From: Phaeodactylum tricornutum CCAP 1055/1
Taxonomy: Eukaryota > Bacillariophyta > Bacillariophyceae > Surirellales > Neidiaceae
Assembly (NCBI RefSeq): GCF_000150955.2
Contig: NC_011679.1
Span: forward strand, 620,001 to 684,000
Reading direction: 5' to 3'
DNA: 64,000 bases
The notes under the pieces were generated by a model, which saw only the letters and a list, made by a program, of their open reading frames with translations, did not search any database and was not told where the DNA came from. The translations under genes and the position numbers were made by a program. Positions 10,638 to 21,129 of this stretch are shown here, piece by piece. Numbering within the stretch: the first letter of the stretch is position 1; each line of letters begins with the position of its first letter.

Positions 10638-11601
10638 ATGCCTCGTTCACAGTCAATTCTAATCCGGAAGTCTCGCATTTTTACCGCATTTACGGGATCA
10701 ATAGTATTGTGCACCGCAAGTGAGCCGCTTAAGCAGTCCCAACCATCGACTAGACGGTTCATTGATTTTCCCATGATTACGGAAGTGCCTAAAATTTCTC
10801 GAGGAGCATTTGTTGTTTTGGAAGGCGTCGATAGGTGCGGCAAAACAACGCAATCCGGTCTTTTACTGAAACGCCTTTTGGCTGCCGGGATTGCCGCTTG
10901 TAGCATGCGCTTTCCGGACCGTACCACAGCAACGGGAAAAATCATTGATCAATACTTGCAGAGCTCGCAAAATTTGGACGATCGAGCGATTCATCTCCTT
11001 TTCTCTGCCAACCGATGGGAATCGGCCGATGCATTGACAGCCCATTTACAAGCCGGAACCACCGTTTTGTGCGATCGATACGCATACAGTGGCGTTGCTT
11101 TTTCCGCATCTAAAATTGATAAGAAGGGAAATTCCTTGCTTTCTCTTGACTGGTGCCAGGCTCCAGATCAAGGCCTACCCGCTCCTGACTGTGTTATTTT
11201 CTTGGATTTGAGTCAAGCAGAAGCAGAACAACGGGGCGGGTAAGTAAAATATTCAGTGCGGTCTAGCAGTAGATATGGGGGACAAGATTGCGTCCATCTC
11301 TCACATGATTGCGCTACACCTTTCTTTTAGCTATGGTGGAGAACGGTACGAGAAGAAAGAAATGCAGATTCGCGTCCGACATAGATTTGGCGATTTGGAA
11401 GCTATAGATAAGGCTTCCGGCCGTGTTGCATGGAAATTCATAGACGCAGCACAATCTGTTGAGCAGGTAGAAAATGACATCTGGAAAGCGGTTGAAGAGA
11501 CAATCCAAGCAGTGAAAGGTAGCAAAGCCTTGGGGAAAATGTGGCAAGATGGGGAATATGAATTCAAATCAGTCGGTGATGGTGAATCAGAATCACCGTA
11601 A
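10638..11601 (+). CDS. Thymidylate kinase
   Basis: Exons are 10638-11239 and 11331-11601; the 91-bp intron splits a Gly codon and joining restores RGGYGGERYE, the conserved lid segment. The protein has 290 residues. It phosphorylates dTMP to dTDP for DNA synthesis. Motifs: P-loop FVVLEGVDRCGKTTQ, RFPDRTT, the LLFSANRWE helix and CDRYAYSGVAFSASK. The N-terminal ~50 residues are basic and Ser/Thr-rich, possibly an organelle leader; an in-frame ATG at 10773 would give a cytosolic-length enzyme, so dual targeting is possible. A TTCACTGTCA word sits 17 bp before the first ATG. Confidence 0.93.
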
Positions 11602-11707
11602 CGCCGCAGTAGGTATTGGTATCGTTGAGTATTAGAAACTCGGTATCTACAAAGTTTAATTCTCGCTCCTTGGTCGCAAAATACCAGCCAAATAATCTGT
11701 AATCAAG

Positions 11708-11881
11708 TCATGTTTCCATTGATTCGATTTCTTCCTGAAGACGTGCACGCTCTGAAAGACGACGATAATAGGTGATTGCGTAGACAGTGAACATAGCCTG
11801 CGACCCAAAAAGCAGCCGGTAATGGCGTGGCATTCTTCGAAGCCACGCGATACGGTCGCGAAAGCGATCAGAAATGGACAT
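11708..11881 (-). CDS. Short ORF: 57-residue putative membrane protein
   Basis: On the minus strand an ATG at 11881 opens 57 codons ending in TGA at 11708. The peptide starts MSISDRFRDRIAWLRRMP, has one hydrophobic stretch (LLFGSQAMFTVYAIT) followed by a basic YYRR, and ends in a charged helix (LSERARLQEEIESME). This topology is typical of small mitochondrial inner-membrane assembly or subunit proteins, which is inference. It lies convergent to thymidylate kinase in a gap otherwise free of genes. Codon positions look protein-like but no homolog is recognised. Confidence 0.45.
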   Translation of the reverse strand: MSISDRFRDRIAWLRRMPRHYRLLFGSQAMFTVYAITYYRRLSERARLQEEIESMET

Positions 11882-12473
11882 CTACTCAAAGCGACCAGGT
11901 GTCACCCGCCAACCTTGGAATCACGATTACAACTATAATACAGTGAAAGACGATATCTTGTGCATCGATGTGGTGGAGGATGCGATAACGAGCGAGTCTA
12001 CTCCATCGAGCAATGAAATACACCCGCCAGGCCCGAACGTCGTCCTGTAAACTAGGTATTTACGTGGGAAAAAGAAAACGCTTGTCTTTCTGTTTTTCGG
12101 GATGCACACTGCTTTAGCCACGCGACGAAATTCTTTGAAACCCTACCCTTACACAACTAATCGAATCAATAGTGCAAATTATTGTCCTCCGACGACGAAG
12201 AATCATTCCTCTGTGCCACCCAGATGTTAGCGTTTTTGCGCCTGTAGATACTACACTCACAGTCAATCACAGTCAAAACCTGCTAGCCGGATTAACGAGT
12301 GTCGGCCGAAAGGATCGTCTTCGTAGGGGGCGAGAAGCGACACAGAACATAAAGGAGGATTGCGGATAAGACAGTTCTCTGAAAATTTCTTGGCATCCTT
12401 ACAAACATATACATGCGACAGGACGCTTTGTTGTGCGATTTCGAGAAGCACACAACAACGACTTTCGGTCGCC
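11882..12473. other. Intergenic, 5' region of gamma-CA-like gene
   Basis: No gene is seen. The stretch contains two adjacent copies of TCACAGTCA (12257-12265 and 12267-12275), annotated separately. It would supply the promoters of the short ORF (minus) and the gamma-CA-like gene (plus). Confidence 0.5.
12257..12275. promoter_or_regulatory. Doubled TCACAGTCA word upstream of gamma-CA-like gene
   Basis: Two exact copies of TCACAGTCA are spaced 10 bp start to start, about 200 bp before the start codon. The same word or its relatives recur before many genes in this window. A regulatory role is inferred from that recurrence only. Confidence 0.35.
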
Positions 12474-13394
12474 ATGTCTAAACCAAGCATAGTTCAGCGA
12501 TTCCGTCAAACCCTTGGACGCGCTCTCCGGGAAACTGGACAGGCTTTGGAGCGTCTCGGGGTCAAGACAGCATCACTGGCCAACACAAAGCACGATTTTT
12601 ACGACGATCCGGTACCCTACGAAGACTTTTTATCCCGACACCGTCACCAACTTCCATTTTTAATGAGTGGTCGCCCCATTGTTCATGACGATGTGGCATA
12701 CTTGGCACCTTGCAGTACTCTGATAGGATCAGTTAGGGTTGGCCCAGGTGCATCGATATGGTACGGGGCAATTTTACGAGCAGACCTGTGTGCTAATGCC
12801 AACAACGAAGTCGATCCATGGGAAATTACCGGTCGAGAATCTCGAACTACTTATCATGGAGGAGGTATTTTCATCGGAGAAGACTCTAATGTCCAGGACG
12901 GAGCAATCCTAACCTCCCGATCAGACCATTGTAGAATCGGGAAAGGTGTCACCATTGGTCACTTGGCTCAAATTCATAGCGCGACCGTCGGTGATTTCAG
13001 CTTAATTGGCATGGGCAGTGTTGTGCTAGAAGGCGCTGTCGTGGAGACCGAGGCCTTTGTTGCGGCTGGTGCGGTGGTCGCACCTGGACAAGTAATTAAA
13101 GAAGGTGAGCTATGGGTAGGAAACCCTGCACGCAAGCTACGCGACCTGACACCACCTCAGCGAGAAAAGTTGCACTATCAAAGTAGCGAATACGTCAAGG
13201 TGGCAGATATGCACGTCGGCAGCATGGAATTAGGAGGGAATCTATCACAAGAACTGCTTGAAGAGCGGTACCCAAGTTTGCCCCCTGGAAATGTTGCGCT
13301 CGCCGATGTTGTCAACGAGCATGATGGTGATACAATGCACGAGTCCAAAGAAGATAGAGCGGCGCCAACTTCTACGAAAGGGGGGCCAATATAA
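12474..13394 (+). CDS. Gamma-carbonic anhydrase-like protein (complex I type)
   Basis: The protein has 306 residues and starts MSKPSIVQRFRQTLGRALRETG, which matches the N-terminal amphipathic region of mitochondrial complex I gamma-CAs. Left-handed beta-helix motifs follow: VRVGPGASIWYGAILRAD, IFIGEDSNVQDGAIL, VTIGHLAQIHS and GELWVGNPARKLRDLT. In eukaryotes these proteins form a trimer on the matrix arm of complex I. Two zinc-ligand histidines are present (about H163 and H168). The first, normally after NVQD-x-x-L/V-V, is replaced by Thr147, suggesting a catalytically weak or structural member. There is an insertion of roughly 20 residues before the IFIGEDSN turn and a long acidic tail. The earlier in-frame ATG at 12360 is not used because it would extend past the conserved start. 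Confidence 0.88.
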   Translation: MSKPSIVQRFRQTLGRALRETGQALERLGVKTASLANTKHDFYDDPVPYEDFLSRHRHQLPFLMSGRPIVHDDVAYLAPCSTLIGSVRVGPGASIWYGAILRADLCANANNEVDPWEITGRESRTTYHGGGIFIGEDSNVQDGAILTSRSDHCRIGKGVTIGHLAQIHSATVGDFSLIGMGSVVLEGAVVETEAFVAAGAVVAPGQVIKEGELWVGNPARKLRDLTPPQREKLHYQSSEYVKVADMHVGSMELGGNLSQELLEERYPSLPPGNVALADVVNEHDGDTMHESKEDRAAPTSTKGGPI

Positions 13395-13462
13395 TGTTTA
13401 GACAGGCTGGTTCTAGGACGAGATCGATAAATATTCTCAAATAGTTAGGAACTATGACGGCA

Positions 13463-16400
13463 TCAGCGTCTTTGTTTCTGGAACCCAGCAACGACGGCCT
13501 TGGACCACAAAGAACTTGCTCGACTTGCGACTGGCGTCTTATCTGGGAGCCGACCTGAAGGTCCTGATGCCGAAACATACCCTCGACTGGAGGCAGATCG
13601 ACTATGATTTGAAGTCTGACTCTCAAAAACAACATGGTTAAAAGATATATTCTTTTGCAAAGCAGAGATGTGGTCATTAGCACTTGAACCAGACCCGTTC
13701 CGAACAAAACTGGTCCGGTTGTTGGCGCGGCGGCTCTTCTGCAATGCAATTGCTAAGCTGCTTCCTCGTGTCATGAACAAGCTTCCTGTCTTTTGTTTTT
13801 TGCTGGACGTATCGTCAACCGGAACAGTGACGCTGGTTGAATTGCTAGATGACACACCTCTAGAAATTGAAGACTGGCTCCTCTTGCGAGCCAATCCGTT
13901 CTACAAAAAAAGGAAGTAGACACTGTTAGTGGAAGATGCGAGCACTTCGCGGATCTCTCAATATTTAAACTCGCCTTCATCTGCTGCAACTCAATCTGCA
14001 GTGTGGCATCTTCGTCGATCAGCTTAGACTGGGAAAATTCTTCGTCGTGACCATAAGTTTCGATTAGACGCTGCATCCGAGCCCTCTTCGCAAAGCGTTT
14101 GGCCAAACGCTCTTGTTCCTTTTCTTCTAATTCGTCTTGTTCCCCGCTCCCATCCTTTAACGAGGACTGTTCTTCGTCGTCCTCGCTGTCGTCATCCGAA
14201 AAATTTTCTTCGAGCTGAACTGAACTGCGATGAAGGAAGCGGTCCTTTAACATCTTATCCAAGAGTGCCGTCTCATCTTCTTCGTCGTCGGTGGCGTCCT
14301 TGTTACCCTCTTCATTATCACTATCCAACTCGTCATCATTTAACAGTCCAAGACGCTTCGCACTTTCCCTATTATCTGCGGCGACGAGCTGATCGAATCG
14401 GTGCATCCCTCTAGCCCCTGCGCCACCTGTAGCAATGCCTCCCCGGCGTCCATCCAGTCCGTCACGCATTCGACGCATCATTTCTTTGTGACGTTCCTTT
14501 TCTTCCTGCTGTTGCATTTCAATGCGTGCTTTCTTGCCGGCATCTTCGTCCCCCTCGTCGTCAGAGAGATCATCGACGACGTGCTTTAGATCATCCTCGT
14601 CGACTTCGTCGTTACCATCGTCCTCGTCTTCCTCCTGTTTGCTTTTCTTGTGCAACTTAAACCCAAAATCTTCCAAACCAACAATCTCTTCCTCTTCTTC
14701 TTCGTCAGCCTCTTCTTCAACCAACCCGTTTTTGTTTCTTTTACTCTTTTTGAGCTGCTCGGCTTCCTTGCGAAGCATTGCCTGCCACGCACTGTTCCGG
14801 GGACCCTTGGGTTTCTCCGGAGAAGCTGCTTTGGCTTGAATCGTCTCGTCCTGCTCTTCTGTGACATTTGATGTGCTGTCGGATTCTACCTGTGCGCCCG
14901 AGAGTGCCAAAATGCGCGCCTCTGCTGATTTTTCTTCGGCATTTGGAGCAGCAGATTTGTAAACTAGAGACGATCGTCCTTGCGTTTCAAAGTCATCCTC
15001 AGAGTCGACCAAGTCGTCTTCCTGTCGGTTTGTCTCTTCGTCTGAGACGATATCGGTCTGTACTGGACCAATAGGGATTTCGGAAAGCGCGTTGTCTTTT
15101 TCTTCCGATTCCGCCGTGTCTCCTATGTCTGTCGCTGCCGTGACAGATCTGGCCAACTCGACAGGAGGCGATGAAAGAGCGGGGGGGACAGCCGGAGCCT
15201 GTTCAAACTCAATCTCTCGCGCCATAACTTGCTCTTCGTCTTCTTCATTTTCGGATTCCTCTCGGAAGCTAGGAAGGCCCCCAGTCAAAGTGTCGTTTTC
15301 AGGTATATAAGCCTCATCATCCGAGTCATCCTGTTCGCCGTCTTCGATGGCTTCAGACGTTGCTTGTTCACGCAAGAGCGTAGCCCGCAACGCCTGGCGC
15401 TCGTTGGCCACGAGCCGCACCTGTTCCCGTTGTAGCACAGCTTTTTGCTTTTGTCGTTCGAGCGCCAGACACTCGTCTAAATGCTCCTTTTCGTTGGAAT
15501 ATCCCAACTCCCGTGCCAACCAAAGATTACCCATGCGACGGCGCTGAGCTACCAGTCGAACTTTGAGCGCCGCGCGCGCACTGCCGGGCGACGCCGCTGG
15601 CTTCCGAGTCCGTAGTGGAGGGTGCATCGCGTTGTTTGCGTCATCAGCACGATTCAAAAGATCCCCCAAGAGATCGTTGGTGGGTCTGGGCGGTGGATGT
15701 TTCCAGAGCTTGGGGGATGTCTCGGACGCTCCGACAATTTCGAGTTCCGAGTCCTCGTCGGAGTCATCCTTGTCAGTCTCCGAGCCGACGGGAGTGGTAC
15801 TGTCTTCCGCGACGGTCGTCTCGTGAACATCCCCGGTGCGGGGCGCGGTGGTAGTGACGAGTGTGTTGGAGGTTTGCAATACACGTACCCGGGTTTGGTC
15901 TAGCTTTTGCAACAAGTCTAGTCGGTGCTGCACCCGCAATAGCTTGAGTTCATCCGTATTGGTGTCGAATTTTTGTGCAATTTGCACGGCCCGCTCCTGA
16001 TCTTGCGCCGAACGCTGGTCTTCTTCGAGCTGGAGTTCTTCGTTGCGGACACGGAGTTCCTGCATACGCCGCTGACGAAGCTTTTCGGCGTGTTTCCGGA
16101 CGGCAGATGTCTTGGGGTTGACCTTTTTCTTGCGCAAACTGGAGGAACGTGAGGATTTGGCGTGGGAGGTGTCGGTGGAATGTTGCTTGGGTGTTACGGG
16201 AACGCGCCGTTTCCACTCTTTGGAGTGGTTCGGTTTTTGGTCTTCTTCGTAATCCGAGGACTCGTCGACTTCGTCGTCCGAGCTGTCGACCTCCCCGACC
16301 GAGTCTTCTTCTTCTTCTTTCTCATCGTCTCGGTCGTCGCCATCAGACTCGGTGTCTGGTGGTTGCTGTTGCTGTTGTTGCTGAATCAGTGTCGTCAAAT

Positions 16401-17055
16401 GCTCCCGCACGGCCTTCTTTTGCAGTTTCGTCAAGACCAGTCCACCGTATTCCGCTTGCAAGGAGAGGACAATATCCTTGACGGTAACGTCCTGTGCGTT
16501 ACGGACCTGCGCGTACAGTGCTTCAGTGGATATGAGGAGGGCATCCATGGCTACTGCACGAAACGTCGGCGAAAGCGGAGCAGACAAGGTTGGGCGCGCT
16601 GGGCTCTGGGGAGTGCGACCGACGGGAGTTTGGGGCGCGCTCTCCTTGGCGAACAACGTCGGTGTCTCGTCGTCGTGCAACTCCTCGTGAACACGAGTTG
16701 CGGTCCGCGATTCCGTGAGAGACACCTCGTCGTCGTCAGGGTCCGAGTGGAGGAGAGCTCCGACGGACGTTCCTAGGTTGCGGACGTGATTGTGGCATTC
16801 CGCAGACTCGGCGTCGTCGGCGTGGGGGTTCCCCGTCACGCGGAGATCAGCCGTGTGGAGATCCACGAGCGACGGTGAGAGGGCAGGAGCCGTGTGAGCG
16901 ACCACAGACGTCTGGTGTGTACCAAAGGTGCGTCGGCGGGGACCCGCGTGCGCTGCGACGGCTGCCGCGAAGCGTTCCGACGTGTCGGGAGGTGTTCCGG
17001 GATTCTCCGGGTCGGGACTCTCGTGCCTCACGGTCCTTGCCGTTTCTTCATTCAT
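13463..17055 (-). CDS. Claspin/Mrc1-like replication checkpoint mediator
   Basis: Exons are 13975-17055 and 13463-13900 on the minus strand, giving 1172 residues. The 74-bp intron begins with GC (aag|gcgagt) and ends ttttttgtag; only this junction keeps the frame into a Ser-rich C-terminal exon. The protein is highly acidic with many Asp/Glu/Ser tracts, a basic coiled stretch near residues 300-400, and SPEKPKGPRNSAWQAM followed by EEIVGLEDFGFKL. The last third (GLLNDDELDSDNEE, ETALLDKMLKDRF, RLAKRFAKRARMQRLIE) matches the Mrc1-like domain. Claspin/Mrc1 travels with forks and activates Chk1/Rad53. The C-terminal exon has the basic, Ser-rich character seen at claspin ends. Confidence 0.72.
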
Positions 17056-17808
17056 TCTGCTTACTGTACGTTCTAAAAAAGGTACAGTAGGAGTTGCTGG
17101 TTGATGGGTACGCCGAGAGGCAGGGCGGAACGTTTACGGAAATGGGCGACGGTAGATACTAATTATCGAGTAGATAGATATAGGAACGCAGGCAACAAGG
17201 ATGTGTGTGAGGCCTAATGGAACAACCACGTTACGTTGTTGGATGGAGAAATCACTTGTCAATCCATTTGTTTTCGGTTCGGGCGCGAGGGGCGGCGGGA
17301 ATCCCGGTCGGCGTGAAGTTTGTAAGCTACTTTGGTCGCACAACGATCGTTTGACTTCCCCTTCTTGGGTTCGAATCATTCCGTGTCGCAGGAGAGTCTG
17401 TTCCATAAGTCCATTCACCACTAGCGTCGTAGTGCACTCCGACCGACTGTATCTCTGTTGAAATTCCGCAAAACCGATCGACCACAGACCGAATTGATCC
17501 ACAAACCCGGAGAAAAGGAAAACTGGGACGGGAACGACAAACTTTTTCCCTCGGTAGAAACAAAGGGACAAAGGGGTGAGGCCATTCCTAGTGACAACGT
17601 GACTTGTTTGTGCATCGCATCCGCAGCTCCTACTGGATCTATCGTGCCGTGCCCCCATTCCCAAGTTACCTTCCCGACTACTCGTCTTCCGAACGACGAA
17701 GTTGTGCACTGGGTAGTCATCACGTCATCGACTTCGTCTCGTACACGTTTGGAAAGTGTGTCGGTGTTGTGTGGTGATTGACAGTGTGATTGTAAAACCA
17801 GTGGTATC
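17056..17808. other. Intergenic, divergent 5' region
   Basis: This 750-bp region separates the claspin-like and RagA/B genes. Overlapping frames on both strands here look like chance readings, with no recognisable motif. TTGACAGTG at 17778-17786 lies 22 bp before the RagA/B start. Confidence 0.5.
17778..17786 (+). promoter_or_regulatory. TTGACAGTG word before RagA/B start
   Basis: The word TTGACAGTG ends 22 bp before the ATG. It is one instance of the recurrent upstream word seen across this window; function is inferred. Confidence 0.35.
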
Positions 17809-18858
17809 ATGGCCAAGAAAAAGGTGCTCCTCATGGGCAAGGCCCATTCCGGAAAGACCTCCATGCGCAGTATTATATTTGCCAATTACCTAGCCCGAGA
17901 CACCACGCGTTTGTCGCCGACGTTGGACGTCGAGCACCATCACGTGCGCTTCCTCGGAGACGTCATGCTCAATCTATGGGATTGCGGAGGGCAGGACGCC
18001 TTTTTCGAGTCCTACTTTGAACGCGATCGGGAAACCATATTCCGATCCGTCGAACTCCTCATTTACGTCTTTGACATTGAATCGGAATCGCCGGAAAAGG
18101 ACTTTGATCACTTCTGTGGAGTCCTAGAAGCGATTGAAGAAAACTCTCCCGACGCCCGTATCTTTGTCCTCGTGCACAAGATGGATCTCGTCGCACCGCA
18201 GGATCGCGCGCACGTTCTCCGCGAACGCGAAAGCCTCGTGGCCGAATCGTGCCAGTCCTGTGGGGTTCAGAATTTTGCCGTCTTTGGTACCTCCATCTGG
18301 GACGAAACCCTCTACAAGGCCTGGTCGGAAATCGTTACCAACCTTATTCCCAATATTCGTCTACTGGAAACGCACTTGAGGAATTTTTGTCGCCTCTGCG
18401 ATGCCGACGAAGTAGTCCTCTTTGAACGCGCCACCTTTTTGGTCATTGCACACGCGCAAGCGGCGGACGTGGGGGCGCTGGAGGGTAAAGCCGGTGCGGT
18501 GGAAGACGATGCCACGGTACCCACGGCCGTGACGACCACTACTCCGACTGCCGACGGCATGGTACACGTGGACGACGAACACTCTGTGCATCAGAAACGT
18601 ACCGGCCATTTTGACGCCCACCGTTTCGAAAAGATTTCCAATATTGTTAAGCAGTTCAAACTCAGTTGCGGCAAGGCACAGAGTTCCTTTCAGGGCATGC
18701 AGGTGCGAAACTCGCGGTTCAGTGCCTTTATTGACGCCTTTACCGCCAACACGTACATTATGGTGATCGTCTCCAATCCACACGTCCAAACGGCCGCGAC
18801 AATCTGGAACATTCAAAACGCCCGGACCCATTTTGAAAAATTCATCCCTCGCATTTAG
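17809..18858 (+). CDS. RagA/B (Gtr1) GTPase
   Basis: This single-exon protein has 349 residues. It is very close to Rag[20 protein letters not shown] (P-loop), [33 protein letters not shown] (switch II), LVHKMD (base recognition) and a C-terminal roadblock-like domain ([23 protein letters not shown]). RagA/B pairs with RagC/D on the lysosome or vacuole and relays amino-acid sufficiency to TORC1. An insertion of roughly 35 residues rich in Ala, Val and Thr (about residues 220-260) makes it longer than the usual ~313. A kaptin-like gene, a possible pathway partner, is nearby. Confidence 0.95.
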   Translation: MAKKKVLLMGKAHSGKTSMRSIIFANYLARDTTRLSPTLDVEHHHVRFLGDVMLNLWDCGGQDAFFESYFERDRETIFRSVELLIYVFDIESESPEKDFDHFCGVLEAIEENSPDARIFVLVHKMDLVAPQDRAHVLRERESLVAESCQSCGVQNFAVFGTSIWDETLYKAWSEIVTNLIPNIRLLETHLRNFCRLCDADEVVLFERATFLVIAHAQAADVGALEGKAGAVEDDATVPTAVTTTTPTADGMVHVDDEHSVHQKRTGHFDAHRFEKISNIVKQFKLSCGKAQSSFQGMQVRNSRFSAFIDAFTANTYIMVIVSNPHVQTAATIWNIQNARTHFEKFIPRI

Positions 18859-19243
18859 AAAACGAATTCGTGATGGATTGGTACTTTTTCGTGATCCGGC
18901 GGTACCCGTGGGATGGTCAGGAACGCCAATCTGACTTGAAGAAAATGGGGGATGAAGAATCTCTTTGGTCGCCTGATGGGAAAGGAGCAAACACACCGCG
19001 TACTGTTGTTGGCGCCGAGTCGGCGACCACTGTACAATTTCTTCCATCGTGTCCCATTACACCAAGCATCGGGTAGGACACGATCGGTTTTCTTAGCAAA
19101 GCAGTTCTAGATGTACGATCGGTTTTCTTAGCAAAGCAGTTCTAAATGTACGATCGGTTCTATTGTTCTCATCTATAGTGTATGTAATAGGTTTTTGTGG
19201 TTGGTTATAGTTCTTGCGTTAACAGTAAACAGCGGGTATACAG
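18859..19243. other. Intergenic between convergent genes, with 35-bp tandem repeat
   Basis: The stops of RagA/B and the small membrane protein face each other here. A two-and-a-quarter-copy tandem repeat at 19081-19159 is the only structure seen. Confidence 0.6.
19081..19159. repeat. 35-bp tandem repeat, about 2.25 copies
   Basis: Units start CGATCGGTTTTCTTAGC at 19081 and 19116 and differ at one base near the end (ctag versus ctaa). A partial third copy, cgatcggtt, begins at 19151. It probably lies in 3' UTR sequence shared by convergent genes. Confidence 0.9.
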
Positions 19244-19594
19244 TTAATTCTGTTTCTTCCAGTCCATATTGGGCTGAAACAAGTCTTCCGCCGTAAAAAC
19301 GTGATCCGGATCCGCGGCGCCGAAGCGCTTCACTTCCCGGGAGTTCTCGCGGTAGCCCATCAATCGACCACGCGTATTCTGCAAGACCACCATGGAGCCA
19401 AAGGTAAAGCCGATACCGGCCATCATACCCGCTATGGCGAATCGTGCGGGCTTTCCCACAATGAAACCGTAACCCCACAAAGCAATCGTTGATCCGGCCC
19501 ATTGACAGTAATCACTTAACCGCAGAGACCTGATGCAATCGTCTATCGTTGGGGACGGCTTGACGGGAGCATACGGAGGAGCTTGACGAGGCAT
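19244..19594 (-). CDS. Small two-helix membrane protein, unknown
   Basis: The protein has 116 residues and no intron. After a Pro-rich N-terminus comes PTIDDCIRSLRLSDYCQWAG, then two hydrophobic segments (STIALWGYGFIVG and AIAGMMAGIGFTFGSMVV) joined by KPAR, and a polar tail with NTRGRLMGYREN. The hairpin topology and short length resemble small inner-mitochondrial-membrane proteins such as complex I accessory subunits or assembly factors, but I cannot name one. The ATG is the first in frame. Confidence 0.65.
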   Translation of the reverse strand: MPRQAPPYAPVKPSPTIDDCIRSLRLSDYCQWAGSTIALWGYGFIVGKPARFAIAGMMAGIGFTFGSMVVLQNTRGRLMGYRENSREVKRFGAADPDHVFTAEDLFQPNMDWKKQN

Positions 19595-20208
19595 CGCGCG
19601 ATTTTGTTTTTCTATTTTGCCACCAACAATGGAACGTCACTGAGTTTATTGCAAACAAAGGAGAATTGCACTTGTCAGATTTTTGCGACACACAGCATGA
19701 AAAGAGCTCGTTCGTTTCGACAAGAATACGTAGCGCTTCGAGGCCTCCAGGGGGGATGGTATCCATCGTGTCGAACAATTGGAAAGCGAATTGCCCTTTT
19801 TGCTAGTCACCGCGATTTCTCGTCCACTAGCGCCTTTGTCATATCTTCACAATGACTAGGATTACACTTTACGGAAGCCGAAGAGGCTCGGTACGAAAGC
19901 AAAACTTACACTTACCTACTGATGATGTCAGAAGGTTGATAATGGACTTCTTGCTGTCGATCCTGCGTTTTGGTGTTCGCGACGCTCCTGCTGACAGTAG
20001 CAGGAAACTGGAAGCGTCTGCCGACATGACGTCATAAAGTGCCTAGCGAAAATTTTTCATTGCCTGCCGCTTTGTCCACGTAAAAGAACCTGGAAGTTAA
20101 CACATGGAATTTGTCTGACTGTGAAAACTTGGAATACCAGCACACCTCTAGCTAGGATGAAGCAATTGTTGCCATGGAGGATCCATGAAGTAGTTAGCGC
20201 AAGCACCG

Positions 20209-20991
20209 TCAAACAAAGCATTGCCTTCTATTTTGTAGTTGGGCCAAGGTCCTTGTCACCAAACATTTGTTTGCAATAACAGCCTTGATGATTGGAAAAG
20301 AGGTGTTTCTTGACATTAGTGTTGGTAGCCATGACTAAGTTTCCCTACACAAACCTTTTTATTAGACAATCTGTTGCAAAAATTGGCCTCAGTGGTGCAG
20401 CCAGCAAAAGATGCCCAAACACCACATCAAAACTTGCTATCCTTATGGCAACACTTGACAGGCAGCTTAATCCAAGTCTGTAGATCATTGGAATCTGGCA
20501 GAGAAAACAGAAAAGTATGATCAAAGATCAGAGTCTTGCTCTGTCAACATTGGAACAATGTGTGTCAATGTGGACAAGTGGCCTCTTACTGTGCCACCAT
20601 TCTATGTGTCAACTGGAAAGTTGGTTTTGAGTATGTCCTTACGCAATTGTGTGCATGCCTTGAAAACATGACACCCAAGGCAAGTTGGCCAAAACTGATT
20701 GTGTGTGTTTGGTCACAGATTGCAACACTGATTGTTTTGGATTGGTGACTGGACAGTTGAAGGTCCAAATGCATCATGTGACTGTTTTGGGTCTTGACCA
20801 TTCCATTACCATGCTCAGAAGCATGGTTACCATGACAAACTTGACCATGGTAGCATGTACAAATACCATGGGACTGATGAAAATGGTCCACAGTGGTGCT
20901 TAAGACTGTAAAACTGCAAGCAACATTGTCCAAAGTGACCAAATCTTAGACTTGCTAGAAAATGTGGGATTTGGCCAGAAAGGTGGAAGTG
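20209..20991. other. CpG-depleted block, possible methylated fossil sequence
   Basis: Reading the block base by base I find one CG dinucleotide (20642-20643) in 783 bp, while neighbouring genes have CG every few tens of bases. TG and CA are conspicuously common. This is the pattern left by long-term deamination of methylated CpG, usually in silenced repeats. No transposase or polymerase motif and no terminal repeats are recognisable. Short inverted words occur, such as CCATGGTA / TACCATGG (20845-20852 and 20864-20871). A His-rich reading frame on the minus strand is probably chance. Confidence 0.55.
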
Positions 20992-21092
20992 CGGCCTGGC
21001 CGACGCCAGCATATGGAATTTAGAATAGAGAATTTAATGTTTTTATTTTCTCGAGCACCGAAAATAGCCACAAAAGAGTTTCGCGCGTGCGC

Positions 21093-21129
21093 TCGTCCTT
21101 TCGCTTCATCGCCGCAGGGGAAAGGACGA
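21093..21129. repeat. Short inverted repeat in RPL3 5' region
   Basis: TCGTCCTTT (21093-21101) and AAAGGACGA (21121-21129) are perfect 9-bp arms around a 19-nt loop, about 70 bp before the RPL3 start. It could form a 5' UTR hairpin; no function is known. Confidence 0.5.

Noticed and set aside
15092-16776. Long open frames antisense to the claspin-like gene
   Set aside because: They mirror the acidic, repetitive codons of the claspin-like protein (GAA/GAC tracts read as TTC/GTC) and have no domain.
17360-17390. T-loop-like word GGTTCGAATC
   Set aside because: Flanking bases do not form the required T stem or acceptor stem, so it is not a tRNA gene.
20586-20942. 118-codon His-rich frame on the minus strand in the CpG-depleted block
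   Set aside because: Composition follows from many CATG/CAC words; no motif, no start context, and other frames there are similarly open because of skewed composition.
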